Notes under the pieces: model-generated
Seen by the model: only the letters and a program-made list of their open reading frames with translations
Databases searched by the model: none
Told to the model about the DNA's origin: nothing
Program-made: the position numbers and the translations under genes
Part shown: piece after piece, positions 45,060 to 57,584 of the stretch
How positions within the stretch are numbered: the first letter of the stretch is position 1
Layout: each line of letters starts with the position of its first letter
Origin: Saussurea involucrata
Lineage: Eukaryota > Streptophyta > Magnoliopsida > Asterales > Asteraceae
Direction of reading: 5' to 3'
DNA: 64,000 nt
NCBI GenBank assembly: GCA_033807775.1
Contig: CM066320.1
Span: 185,488,784-185,552,783, forward strand

Positions 45060-47057
45060 CTACTCATGATGAGTAGGAGTACGCTCAACGGGTTCCCATA
45101 AAAGATGGATGGGAAACGGTGGTAACGTCCTGGCGATCCCCGGGTGCTCCTTCATCAAAATCCCTCTCGTTACGTCGTCCTTAGCTTTCTCAAACTTTAG
45201 CCAACTCACAAGCATGCCCTCAAATCTCCTTAAACTCGCATCTATCACATCGTCCCTCTTACTCCTCTCACGTTCCTGCTGGTCGAGTTTTTTCGATATC
45301 AACACTTGGTGTTCCTTAAGTATTGTTCGCATCTCAATCTTAAGTGACTGAAACTTTACTTCCAAAGAAGCAATTCCGTCACTATCAGATCTGTCCGAAT
45401 CCGAATGCACACACGTGTTGTTACGCAACAGTCTATCCACATTTTGTTTTTCCATAACTAATTTTTCTTTTGAAAAAGTGTCGGTGGATAGGATGGTAAC
45501 ATTAGCGTTTTTCATAAGTGCATGGATAATGGATGGATGGCCCATTCGAGCGTTGCATCGGTCAACTCCTCCACGTATATTGTTGGAGATGAGACGTCCA
45601 ACATCGAATCAGTGTCCCTTAAGGATGCAATATAAAATCAAAATTCGAACCATGCAAAGACTAGTATCGTGAGTTGTTGGAGCGAGACTATGTCTTAAAA
45701 AGAAAAACCAGGCATTTGCCTCCGGTTTTAAACAATGCGTGCGAATAATGCGTGAATTTCCGGTAAATTCCCATTTGGATCCCTTATGGGCTATTGTTTC
45801 TAAAATGTCATCTAGATCCTCATTAGTTAGATTTTTGATCAATCGTTCCATCTTGGAATGTTTAGGCGGGACAATACTCAAAAGGTTATTAATGGCCGTG
45901 GCCGAAAAATCAACCTCGGTTTGTCTAACAAGGATTTTCACACCATCCGTGATGGACAGTTCACTATAGAAATCCCTCACCCAGTCAATATTATATTGAC
46001 TTGGTGGTTCACAAAAAATTTCCCAGCCCAACTTTGTGACCAAATAACCAATATGCGGGTGTGCAAGTAATGCATTAACATGAAATCCACGTGGTGCATG
46101 ACACATTTTACGTGCTAGAGTTGAAAATTTAAGCATAGCTTCATGACATGAAAATAAATCGTAACGAGTGGTATTTGAGTTTAAAGAGGTACCGACTTTT
46201 TGTTTGCCCTTGTCAACCCTATGAACTTCTTGAGAGTTCTCTGATTCCTTTTGTTCACCGTCTTGACCCACATCTTCCTCTGATACAACGAGCTCACCAT
46301 CTTCAATTTCAACCCAAACTTTTCGCTTTTTAATGGGTTGCATGTTACCCATCATGTTTGATTTCACCCTTCGGCAGTATTTGTGAGGGGTGGTATTTGG
46401 GTTAGGGTTAGGTGTGTTTTTGGGTGAAATGGGTGTGGGTTTAAAGAGTGTAGAGGCTGCCGTAGGTGGTTCCAAAGTAAGGAGAGGTGGTGGTTGTCGA
46501 TGGTCTTGAGGTACGGCGGTAGATGCAACTGGTGGGTAGTTCAAGTTAGTGACCGCAGATGCTCGCACAGTGTCGAAAGGTAGAAAGGCAGATGGTTGTT
46601 TTGGCAATGGGCTTCCAAGTTGGTCTAACACTATTGCAGCGGCAATCGAGTGTTGAGGAATCTGTGGGTGTGTGATTCTTGGGGCATATCGAGCGTGCTT
46701 AAACCCTGGTGGTGGTCGTAAATCTGGTTGGTAAAACATGGGTCGTGGACCATAGTTTAACAGGAACTTGTTTGTAGCTAGATATGTCTGATCAAACCCA
46801 GCAGAAGGTCCTCTGATCATAGATGTCGATACATTTGGTGGCAACGAGCTCAGATGAGGTTTTCGGTCCTCATGCTCAGCGTAAAAGGGGTTTGTGTAGA
46901 CCCTTGTCACGCGCAGGTGCGACGATGACGGCGACTGAACAAAATGTTCGGCGGCAGCAGCTAGACTTTTCAATCTGGAATGATCGTCGGTGAGGCAGAG
47001 GTTCGTCGGAGCAGACGTCGGTGGTGGAATCGGGGGTTTACTATCGTCGAAGTTCAT
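45060..47057 (-). pseudogene. Athila downstream ORF with putative plant transposon protein domain, one internal stop
   Basis: Opens MNFDDSKPPIPPPTSAP (ATG 47055-47057) and ends at 45060. Residues 1-260 are Pro/Ser-rich; about 300-520 match the family annotated as putative plant transposon protein: FYSELSITDGVKILVR, AWFFFLRHSLAPTTHD, RILILYCILKGH and, after the stop, GHPSIIHALMKNANV. A single in-frame TGA (45609-45611, probably CGA to TGA) splits an otherwise continuous frame of 665 codons. A coiled-coil-like tail follows. It lies where Athila elements carry their third (envelope-position) ORF, same strand as pol. Function unknown; no membrane span seen. Confidence 0.75.
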
Positions 47058-48040
47058 TTTTGAAATTCTCCGGTGGGTTGTTCTCGTTCTCTTCCTTCGA
47101 TGTGAGTTTTCAGCTAAAAAGCGACCTCGCTCCTTGTGACTCTTCGATTAGCAAACAAGAATTTTAGGGTTTTCTTTGGTAGCTTTTTAGCTCTCGCCAT
47201 GGAAGATGAGAAGTGGGTTTTATATTTGGAAGATGAGAGGTTGAGGGAGAGAGACGAGTGATGTCAGCAGGGAGTGAGGTGATCTCTTGACATAAAGTAA
47301 AATCGGCGGTGGCAGTGAATATTACCGAAGAAGAAGAAAAATATAGCAGTGTGTGTGTTTTTGTTGTTCGCATGAAGAAGAAAAGAAAACACCTGCATGC
47401 TATCCTTAATCAAGTACAACATTAAATGCTCTCACAGTACACTGCACAGTAACTAGATTAGTGGTGATTTAGTTGGATTCTCAGTATTTAAAATCACATC
47501 TAGTTAAAAAAATATCTGTTAAGTTTTTATCTTCTTTTTTTTCTTTTTTTATGGACCGAAACTAGAGTCAGATGCTGGGCCGAAAATTTCTTGGCCCAGT
47601 TTAATTTTTTAAAGCAATCTTAGAGTCCCAGTTAATAAAACGTAACCGACCCAAATTAATTATAACTCTGAACTAAACGTGGGTCTGACTGAAAGTATTT
47701 TTCGAGATCCAGCAAAAATTCAGTTTCTAGCTGCCGATTTTTGATCATTAGGTTCTGTTACTTCCATTTTTTTATAAGAATTTGGCCAAAGGCCGAAAAT
47801 TTCTTATTTCTCTTCTGTTTAAAATTTTTCTCTCAAAACTCTGTTTCTCCCCAAAATTTACATCTTTTTGTGAATCTCTCTTTAAAAATAATTTTTCGAT
47901 TTTATTTTTATATCTTTATATTTTTCTTGTTTTTTTTGGAAATAAAATATGCGAATATATATATATACACACATATATTTTTTCTTCTTTTCGTATTATC
48001 TATTTTTATTATATATATGTATTTTTATTTTATTTTATTT
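47058..48040 (-). other. Non-coding spacer between integrase and downstream ORF (Athila-type)
   Basis: AT-rich, with a TA/CA microsatellite (about 47957-47986). No supported gene. Confidence 0.6.
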
Positions 48041-50481
48041 TCATTCTTGAAAGTGGACAACCTCCACAGGCTGTTGTATCAGATTTTGAGGTTCAACAAA
48101 TGGTTTTACTCGCTGTTCGTTTACCTTAAAAGTTGTTCCTTTTTCTGGATCAATCAATTCAATCACTCCATAGGGATAAACTTTAGCAATCTGATATGGT
48201 CCTGTCCATCTAGAATTTAATTTACCTGGAAACAACCTGAGTCTGGAGTTGAACAGTAGGACCTGCTGTCCTGCAAAGAACTCTTTTGGACTGATTTTCT
48301 TATCGTGCCATTTTTTTTGTAAAGTTTGGCATTTTCATAAGAAAAATTCCTATGTTCTTATGACTCACCCAGTTGTAGAGCTCTTCTTTTCCCTGCCTCA
48401 TCCAAATTCATGTTGAGTTCCTTTATGGCCTAATAGGCCTTATGTTCTAATTCTACAGGCAGGTGACAGGCTTTCCTAAAAACTAGTTTATACGGGGACA
48501 TTCCAATAGGGGTCTTATAAGCAGTCCAGTAGGCCCACAAGGCATCATCCAGTTTGGATGCCCAGTCTTTTCTATGTGGCTTGACTACCTTAGCTAAGAT
48601 TCCTTTAATTTCTCTATTGGACAACTCAGCCAAACCATTGGTTTGAGGGTGATAAGCAGTAGCTACCCGATGCTGAATGTTGTACTTGTCCATGACTTCC
48701 TCTAATAGGTTGTTGATGAAATGGGTGCCCTCATCACTAATCAAGGCACGGGGTGTGCCAAATCTAGTGAATATGTTCTTTTGGAGAAATTTGATGACTG
48801 TTTTAGCATCATTAGAGTGACATGCCATAGCCTCCACCCATTTAGATACATAGTCAACAGCTACCAGGATGTAGGCACAATTGTTTGACAGTGGAAATGG
48901 TCCCATAAAGTCAATACCCCAAACGTCAAATAATTCTACTTCTAAAATTCCATTTAAAGGCATTTCATTCCGCTGAGAAATATTTCCACTTCTTTGACAC
49001 TCATTACAACTTTTTGCAAAGTTGTAGGCATCATTATTTAGGGTAGGCCAATACAAACCTGATTGTAATACCTTTGCAGCTGTTCTGCTTCCTCCAAAAT
49101 GTCCTCCACAGGACCTGTATGACAGTGATATAGAACAAATGCCACTTCTTCTTTAGGGATGCACCTTCTGATCACCCGATCTGCACAAATCTTAAATAAA
49201 AATGGATCGTCCCAAAGGAATTTCTTGGAATCAAATATGAGTTTCTTTCTTTGATATTTATTTAATTCCTTGGGAATGATCCCACAAGCTAAATAGTTAA
49301 CAATATCTGCAAACCAAGGTATTGCAGCATGTTGTACAGCTAAGATCCTTTCATCTGGAAAAACATTACTGATGTCATTAGTGTGTTCAGTGTGCTCTTG
49401 TTTTTCAAGTCTTGACAAGTGGTCAGCCACTTGATTGTTTATACCCTTCCTGTCAACGATTTCGAAATCAAATTTTTGTAGTAACAAGACCCATCTTATT
49501 AACCTAGGTTTTGCATCTTTTTTAGAAATAAGATATTTGATGGTTGCATGATCAGTATGCACAATCACTTTGGCACCCATCAAATATGACCTGAATTTTC
49601 AAAAGCAAAAACCACAGCTAATAATTCTTTTTCAGTATTGGTGTAATTGATTTGAGCCTCATTGAGAGTTTTACTAGCATAGTAAATTGAGTGAAAAACT
49701 TTATTCTTTCTTTGTCCTAGAATGGCTCCAACAGCCCAGTCACTAGCATCACGCATTATTTCAAACGGTAAAGACCAATCAGGAGTCACTATTATAGAAG
49801 CAGTGGCCAATGCTTCTTTCAAGATTTTAAAAGCTTTTTTACAATCATCATCAAAATTGAAAGCATGGTCATGCTGTAATAGGGAGCACAGAGGTTTGGA
49901 TATTTTAGAAAAATCTTTGATAAACCTCCTGTAGAAACCTGCATGTCCTAAGAAACTTCTAATACCTTTAACAGCGGTTGGTTCAGGTAATTTTGCAATT
50001 ACCTCTAATTTAGCTTTATCAACTTCAATACCTCTGTTGGAAATGAGATGACCTAACACAATGCATTCTTTAACCATAAAGTGGCATTTTTCCCAGTTTA
50101 AAACCAATTCTGTTTCTTCACATCTTTTAAGACTGTTTTCAAGGTTTTGTAAACATAGATCATATGATGTCCCATAAACTGAAAAATCATCCATGAAGAT
50201 TTCCATGGACCGTTCAAGCATATCCGAGAAAATAGACATCATACATCTTTGGAAAGTGGTAGGTGCATTACAAAGTCCAAAAGGCATTCTTCTAAAGGCA
50301 AAGGTACCATAAGGGCATATGAAAGTGGTTTTCTCCTGATCTTCAGGTGCAATGGCAACTTGATTGTAACTGGAATAACCATCTAAGAAACAATAAAACT
50401 CCTTACCTGCTAGTCTGTCTAACATTTGGTCAATGAAAGGCAATGGAAAATGGTCTTTCTGGGTAGCCTGGTTAAGCCTCC
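48041..50481 (-). pseudogene. pol: Athila-type pol 3' part: RT, RNase H, integrase
   Basis: From element D leftwards: RT continuing RLNQATQKDHFPLPF, then YGTFAFRRMPFGLCNAP and the catalytic FMDDFSVYG; RNase H with VIVHTDHATIKYL after a frameshift near 49595; a zinc-binding HHCC region around RCIPKEEVAFVLYHCHTG; integrase core DVWGIDFMGPFP, ISDEGTHF and YHPQTNGLAELSNREIK; and a C-terminal piece FPGKLNSRWTGPYQI-VYPYG separated by frameshifts between 48235 and 48430. Another frameshift lies near 49050. The last block is typical of Athila integrase tails. The upstream RT start is at 58679-60206. Confidence 0.92.
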
Positions 50482-50764
50482 TGTGAGTCTCAGATCCGTG
50501 CAACAATAATGAAATCAAATAGATAAACAATGTATGTAACGATTTCAACTGGTCATCTCTGATTAAGATTTCAATATTAGAGAGAATTACAATAAAGAGT
50601 GATGAAAGCAAATGAGACAACTAGCCTAATTTTCTAAGGCTAGATTGCTTTATATATGGCAGGCCTGTGGTTAACAAGCCCACGACCCGTTCACAAACAA
50701 GGCCTAATATAAACTATTACAATTAGCCCCTTGAACTTCTAATCAACCAAATATTACCCTAACA
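50482..50764 (-). repeat. 3' LTR of element D
   Basis: 283 bp, TGTTAGGG...CTCACA on the minus strand, preceded by the polypurine AAAGGGGGGAT. About five substitutions and a 13-bp indel relative to the 5' LTR (about 2%). Confidence 0.9.
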
Positions 50765-53603
50765 ATCCCCCCTTTGATTTGAAGTTCGATTTGGCGCCAG
50801 TTCGCGACATATCTTTTTCGAAGCGCGAAGTGGACTTCGAACCATCTGATTGCACGGCGGTATTCGATGCGTTCTTCAACCATTTCCAAGGCATTCCGAG
50901 CAGTTGTTTCATTCGGATTAGGGACATATGAGAACCTTGGATTTTCAGACTCGTGCTGGATGATTTTCCGAAGAGCATCTTGAACTTTGAAGAGCGTGCC
51001 GTCGCAGGATCTTTCTACCTGACTGAATCGCATAAATCTTTTCTCTTCCTGTTCATTGACGTAGACAATCCCAAATTCAGGTTCTAGAAGTATAGCGTTC
51101 TCGGGATACATATTCAACTCAGGAGCTTGCAGATTCGGCTTTATCAGATTTACCTTCTTCGCTCTGTTCTCGATTGCCATTTGAAAATCCGTTAGATAAG
51201 ACATCATAATTGTACAGACCAGAAATCGACGAGCAGTTTCGAGCGCCTTTGTAACTGGTAGCGGTCGGATAGTTCTTGAACGAAGGTCTTTCAGAATTGA
51301 CAGGAAGTCAAACGGTCGGAGGTGCTGGAAGTCGGCTTCAGAAAATTTCCATTCATTCCCATCTTCACGTCGGACAGTGAATACAGGATATACGATTTTC
51401 ATGATGCGGCTGGACTGTATGTTGAGTACCTCTGTGATCTGATGCTTGGTTCTGACTTGGCTGACTGGAAGACACCGCTTCATTGCGCTGATGTACCGGC
51501 GTTGGTATTCGGGATTGACGTTGTAAATACCTAGGCAAAAGGTCGGCTCGATTGTGCGAAGCTTATGAACAAACAACTTCTTCACGGATTCCTCCAGATG
51601 AGGAATAAATACTGGGATCTTCTCCCAACGAATTTGTTGCTATTGAGGAAGTGGGAGATCAGAAGCTGTAGGTTGCTGAGGAGATGTCTGAATATTGGCA
51701 GTTGAGGTCTCGGGTCTTGTTGAAGTTTCATCGGGTTGAGCAGAGTGAACGGGAGAAGAACCATATAAATTCTGGAGCAGGAACTGATCATAGTCAATGT
51801 TGTCATCGTCATCAGTAGGGAAAACCAAATTAACCTGGAGATTTGCGACACTGGCGGCTTTTTCATACCATGCATCTTCGGTCTCCGGGTTGGTTTCACA
51901 GTCTGGATCTATCATATCCAATAACGGTCTGTCTGATGAGTCAAAATCAACCAGTTCCTGTGTTGAACCCTCCGGATTTTCAACCGTCGGGTCTTCATCA
52001 TCTGATATTTCCATGTCGATTACCATCTCGGCTAATGGCAACTCGGCTTCAGGTTCGGCGTCGGTTGTTGTTGCCGTAGTTGTTGGTTCCAGATGAACTA
52101 CAGTTGTCGATTCGGTGAGGATAGGGGCGGTCTCGGTAGGTCTTAGTCGTTTCTCCCCTCACGGTGATCAGGATCATCCTGGTCATCGTGCTTGCACTTC
52201 AGACCACCAGCTTGACTGTTGCAGGTATTTTCGAGTGAACGGACTCTCTCGGACAGCGTTGTCATCGCTTGTTGGAAGTCCTTGAGAGTCGAGTCAATAT
52301 TATCTAATCGAGTGGTAATGGATGATGAAGGAACAATGACCTGTGATTTTAGAACGGTTATCAGGTCTGCTTCTGTAGAGGCGTTGGTTTCGGATTCTTG
52401 GAGCAGTTGGGCTAGAAGCATCGTCTTTAGGGTGTCCACCGAGTAGGTAGGCTGAGTAGCCGGTGGAGGTGTAGGTACGGTTTCAGCTTCGACGATCTTC
52501 TCTTTGCCTTGGATTAATCTCTTCATTTTGGCGAGCTCGGCGGCGACGTGCTGCTCCATTGCCTCGCAGACAGCCTTAAGGGTGCTGTCCAGGGACCCTG
52601 GTGACACAAAGTCGGGGTGAATAACTCCGGGATCACTTAGATTACCCGTTGAGGCATCTGCCACAGAGGCAGAGCCACCTACGTTCACAGTTGGCATAGT
52701 GGTAGCTGTGGTAGGATTTTCGTCCGATCCTCGTGTTCCGCCAGACGAAGACACTACAGACGTTCCGATCGAGTCACGAAGAGTCTCGATTTGTTGTTGC
52801 TCATGTTATGTCCTAGCCGAAGAATGTATAATATCAAGTGGCTCTAGACTCAACTGTGCACTGAAAGAAGTCGCGACCGGGGGCTGCTGGTCGCTTATTT
52901 CAACACCAGCACTCTCCGAGTGAGAGACCGGTGGAAGTTGTGCTATATCCCCGTGAGAAACTGAAACATCCGTCTTTTGAGAGATGGATGAGTGGCCAAG
53001 GGGGTTGTGCAATTGCTCCGCTGGGTCCACGAAGGCTTCTTCAATACCCTGTCCCAACAAATGAGACGGGATAGTAGATGTGGCTACCCGGATATCGCTC
53101 GGTTGGGGTCGCTCAGGAGCCTCGTTATCTTTACGGCTCAATCTTTCCTGGTTCGCTTTCGAACGCAGTTCCCTCCTTCTCACATGATCTAATTCATCAC
53201 CTAATACTCCCTTGGTTCTATGTCCCTGGGGAGGTCCCTCCGGCGCTGGCTGGACCATGGGATTCCCTAACTCTCGCCTATAAGCAACTACACTAGGTGC
53301 AGCGGGATCCGCGTGTGCCAGTAGGGCTTCAGTTGACAAAATCCGGATAATGATGAAGAACCTTTTCGGACCCCTTATATATGGGACAAAGTTTCTGGAT
53401 GGGACATCCGGATATCCATCCGGATACCTGTCCGGATACTTTGGGGATTTTGATAAAAAGGTCCCTGTTCTTCCATTTTCAAAAAAAACTGGGACAATTT
53501 GAATTATTGAAAGAACCTTCTCTCGCTCCCCCTCAAACTGAGCATGGGGATGGTTTAGCTCCCCCTGGAATAGTGCAAACTTGTGCAATGGAGAGTCCGA
53601 CAC
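50743..53603 (-). pseudogene. Post-pol gene of element D, two stops and one frameshift
   Basis: Three blocks in series: a charged, Pro-rich part to TAA 52806; a block with heptad-like TLKDFQQAMTTLSERVRSL (52143-52754); a frameshift near 52140-52165; an acidic stretch (MEISDDEDPTVENPE) to TAG 51640; then a globular end. The end has a PVFTVRREDGNEWKFSEADF region and EPEFGIVYVNEQEEKRFMRF, resembling PVVEVDVYRDDETKQTFYAT and DPYGIFFLDYYGNHHFQRIS of the element B gene. The last residues are read through the polypurine tract into the LTR, stopping at 50743. The true start is unclear; the open frame from 53603 overlaps the purine motifs. Confidence 0.7.
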
Positions 53604-53820
53604 AAAAAAAACTTTTATACATTTAAAGAAAAACTTGTGTCGCTCCCCCTCAAAAGATGAACATAAAAAATGAAAGGCTCCCCCTCAGAATGTGCGCGTA
53701 GTGTGAAATGCACACGGGAGTATCTACAAAAAAAAACTTTTCATCAGTTAAAAAAATTGTGTGTGACGCTCCTCCTCAACATTAGAATGAACTTACCTGA
53801 TAGTTGATCATGCTCCCCCT
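53525..53820 (-). repeat. Array of six polypurine-tract-like motifs
   Basis: AGGGGGAGC (or one-base variant AGGAGGAGC) on the minus strand, at 53525, 53558, 53642, 53677, 53768 and 53812. Multiple such tracts are a known Sirevirus trait, but here they lie about 2.8 kb from the 3' LTR. Confidence 0.8.
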
Positions 53821-53961
53821 AAACATATGAGCAGTTTTGAAAGCACAGGTATAGACAATCCTCACGTCTTCGTAATATTGCTTTTTGTAGATCGTGAGTA
53901 GCTCCCTCCTTCCGGTCATGTGTGTGGAGCATCTAGTGTCTAAGAACTACACATGACCGTC

Positions 53962-53992
53962 CTGCAAAACAAGATTAGCGGACCTTTGGTAC
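53962..53992 (-). other. Gag-pol junction with intron-like signals (element D)
   Basis: Minus strand: TGG|GTACC at 53992, CTAAT with the gag stop, pyrimidine-rich run, TTTTGCAG|GAC at 53962. 31 nt. Pol then reads FLDTRCSTHMTG, in a different raw frame from gag; removal would join them in frame. Confidence 0.5.
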
Positions 53993-56900
53993 CCAGATTT
54001 GCCTGGGTCCGGGAGGGTTAGATTTGACACCTTTCGGAGGAACTTGCTTTGAAACATTTTGCCTCTTAGGTGTAGGTTTAACCTCAGTAGGAGGAACCCA
54101 CTTTGAAGTGGGTTTCCTATCTTGCCTTGGTTTAACCTCTGATTGGGAACCCCGTGGAGTATAGTGTTTCGTTTTGTTTGTACGGGGTTTGCGTTTGGGT
54201 GTATGATTATATATGTGATATGACCCAAACCAATCATTGTTATTGATATCATCAAAGTCATTCCAACCATAACTAGAACAGCATAAGCATTCATGCGATA
54301 ATTGAATCAATTGCTGAATGGAGTAGAGTTTAATTGAAAAATTAACATCTCGTTTAACAAAATTATTCCTATGATTCCATGCGCAATCATGCTTATGCCT
54401 CCTAGGATAGAAAACAGTGTTAAATGACTTCGATGCCTCTTTCTCAATATATTCCCTAGCTAGCCTCTTTGCTTTATCTTGTTTGGGCTTGCCGGTTTTA
54501 TCTAAACCCACATTAACAGCATGGTCAGTGACTTTTGAAGAAACATGATTTTTGATAGGCAATCGCTCGGTCTTTTGCCTCGGCTGTGATTGGTTTTGAG
54601 AAGCTGGTTTAGGTTTGGAAATCTTAATCACAGCTGGGGCCTTGGTGTTAGAACAAGTACCCTTTTCAAAGTTGACCGGTCGATTGACTACGGGTGACAG
54701 AAAATCCCTATGACACGGAAGAGGTTTGTCGAAGGGGAACGACTCAAACTCTCCATCAGAATTGCCTTCGGAGTTCATATATTTTGAAAAATGGACATCC
54801 GGAATTACTGGACTTGGATCGATCGGGGAAGGCGAGGTACACTTAGTGTCAGTGTGCTTTGGGGAATTTGGTGCGGAAGCTAGGAAAAAATCATAGTTTA
54901 AATTCCTTTTAACACACTCATCTTGAGAATCGATACCGTCTTGTGTGGTAGATATTTGACCAATAAAAGCTTTACACGAAGACGTTTCAGATGAATTCGA
55001 GGAAGATTCGGGTGAAATCTGCTTCTCAGATTTGAGTTGGTCAATTTGCTCTTGGAGCTGACCATTTTTCGTACACTCATGCATCGTATCTGTTGCCAAG
55101 GCAGCCAACTTTGATGTGAGTTTTGTGATTTCTTCCCGAAGGATTTCCTGTCCTTCATCAGACACAAGCTCGGTTTTGACCGGTTGTGGATTCTCAAGTT
55201 TCTCAGAATTGAGTTTCTCAATCTCAGAGATTAGCGCTTTCTTTTCGTTTTGGAAAACAAACCTTTCTTTTCAAGCGACTCCTCCAGCTCGACAATCTTT
55301 GCTTCCAAGATGAGAGGGGGAACATAGAGCTTAAACTCGTCCGTCTCAGTCTTGGTTGCAGGTGCTTGGCCCTCATCCTTTTTGGAAGAATCCTTGGGCG
55401 TAACAACCTTGTAGGGGTCGAAGTAGTCATTTGAGAGATACTTTTTGTTCTTTTGATAGGAATAATTCAAAGGTTCATAACAAAACGAAGTTGTATTCCT
55501 CGTTTATGTGCGCGTTTATATTCCTCGATTTCCTCTTCCTTTTCAGGTTCAAGAGGGCCAGTCCATTGAATGGCATATTCCAGATACTTTTTATCTAACC
55601 CAAAACATGCAAAATCATACAAAGTAGGAGTTTGGTATCTTCCATTTTTCAAATAGTGTGGGACTGTGGGTTATCATATCCGATTCCCCACTCTTTGTTA
55701 AAATAAGTGAACTCCTTGGGTTTATTCAGAAAGATGGTTTGATCAGTTTGACCCCTTTTGTGGAGTTTGGTTTCAAGATCAAGAATTTTAGCAACAAACT
55801 CCTTGTGCTGAATTTGAAGAGAGGAACATTGATAAACATGTTCTTCTTTCTCATTCATGCACTGTTCAAACTGAGACTGAAGATCAGATAATTTGGCCCT
55901 TAAGTCTTTAGGTGCTATTGAAAGATTTTTGCATTTCTCCTTTAACATAGCATTTTCAGACTTATGTTTTTCAGTTATTCTTGTTTGAACATCTAGCTTT
56001 TCGGTTAGTGAACTAATCTTAAGCTTTTGTTCTTTAGTGGTGGCCTTAAAGGAATCTGCCTGATTGGTAAGTGATTTCATTTGATTTGAGAAATCCTTTT
56101 GGCAAGAATCACATACCTGACTTGTCTTCTCTTCATCGGCTGGAGAGTGATAGCCCATGAATGCATCAGCACCAGACTCTTCTTCATCGTCAGAACGACC
56201 CAACCAGTAGTCATTTTCCGCAAGTAGAGCTTCTCCAGCTTCCTTCTGCTCAATCAGGGCGAGCTTAGCCTTGTAGTAATGAGAATTCTTTTCCACCGGC
56301 CTCGTACAATCTTTAGAGAAATGACCAAGCTTTCCACAGTTGTAACAGGTCACTGGTTCATCTTTCTTCTTTCTATCATCTTTCTCCTTATTCTCTGACT
56401 TCTCTTGCTCATCAGCTTTCTTCTTTCCCTCATACTTGTCCTGATGATCGTGGCGCTTGTTAGAGGAGGTGGAGTAGCGCTGATTGTTGGACGAAGGCTT
56501 CTTATAGTATTTTTGTTGTTGGAAAGATTTTGTAAGCAGAGCTATCGCTTTCTTGAGGTCAGATACTTCATCATTAGAGTCACTGTCTTCCTTTTCAGAC
56601 TCGGAAGAGCTTCGCTTTTGAGCACGTTTAGAGTGACCGCTCGAAGATTTCCCTTTCTTGGAAGACATGAGTGCAATAGGATCAGCAGTTGGCTTTGATT
56701 CAGTCTTCTTCTCGCTCAGAAGCTCATTCACTTCATCTTTGTCTTGAAGAAGTGTCTCATAGAGTTCATTGATGCCGATGTTCTCTATCAAGTTGTTGTG
56801 CTTGACATGAGAAGCAAACACCTTCCATTCCGGCAGCAGATTATTGAGAAATTTGAGCGCTTTTTCTGTGTTGGAGCGAGTGATCTTATTCTTGTTCAGT

Positions 56901-57400
56901 TCATTAAGAAGTGAGCAGAACCGTTCATAGGTCTGTGTGAGAGATTCGCCGGTGCGCTGCTTGAAACCATCGAACTTGGTTATCGCGCTATTGGTCTTTA
57001 GTTGATTTCCGACATCGCTCCCACGCATCATTCTGGCCACTTGATCCCACATGCCCTTTGCCGTTTCTTTGTAGCTGTCGATAGCTGTATAGATCGGGTT
57101 GGGAAGGGCTTGGACAAGATATCTCTTTGCATGATTTTCACCTTCGATCATGCCTCTTTCATCTTCGGTCATTTCGGCGATAGTCTTTTTCGTACGACGA
57201 GCTAGAGCAGTTGCAGTTGCTTCTATATCATTCATCGGCCAAGGGATTGGACCATATTCAAGAGCTCTCTTGATGTACTCGTAGTTGTCCTTGGACTCTA
57301 TGAAGAGCATGAACCTGTCGCGCCACTGACTGTACTCATTTGGAAAGAGACACGGTGGCTTGGTGTCGGTACCGATTGCTAGAGCGTCACGCGAAGACAT
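53975..57400 (-). pseudogene. gag: Gag of element D, frameshifted
   Basis: First ATG at 57398-57400 (MSSRDALAIGTD). UBN2-type Gag core: LFPNEYSQWRDRFMLFIES, then RYLVQALPNPIY and GESLTQTYERFCSLLNEL. One CCHC knuckle, CYNCGKLGHFSKDC, near residue 365, then long coiled-coil-prone segments. The frame is open to 55649, then broken near 55655 and again in 55165-55470, continuing as 55467-55652, 55231-55470 and 53975-55165. It ends RQIWVPKVR, the same Trp-Val-Pro end as in A and B. With lesions repaired Gag would exceed 1000 residues, large even for Sireviruses. Confidence 0.85.
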
Positions 57401-57584
57401 CTTTGGTTGCAACGGAGTGATCGTCAGACGTGTAGATTGATTCAAAGTGTAAACCTAACGTAAGGCACTATGAGTGGGATCCTAACGCAGGTTCTACGAC
57501 GGTTATGAACTAGGAACTGGTAAGATTTCAGCAAGCTGAACTCACTGGATAGGAATCCGTGTGAGATATCTGATCTGGAAGTGT

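Noticed and set aside
45109..46333. Plus-strand frames opposite the Athila third ORF
   Set aside because: Antisense shadows; the minus-strand frame has clear family motifs.
47741..48220. 159-codon plus-strand hydrophobic frame
   Set aside because: Poly-T-driven Phe/Tyr/Ile composition in an AT-rich spacer, overlapping the Athila integrase end in antisense.
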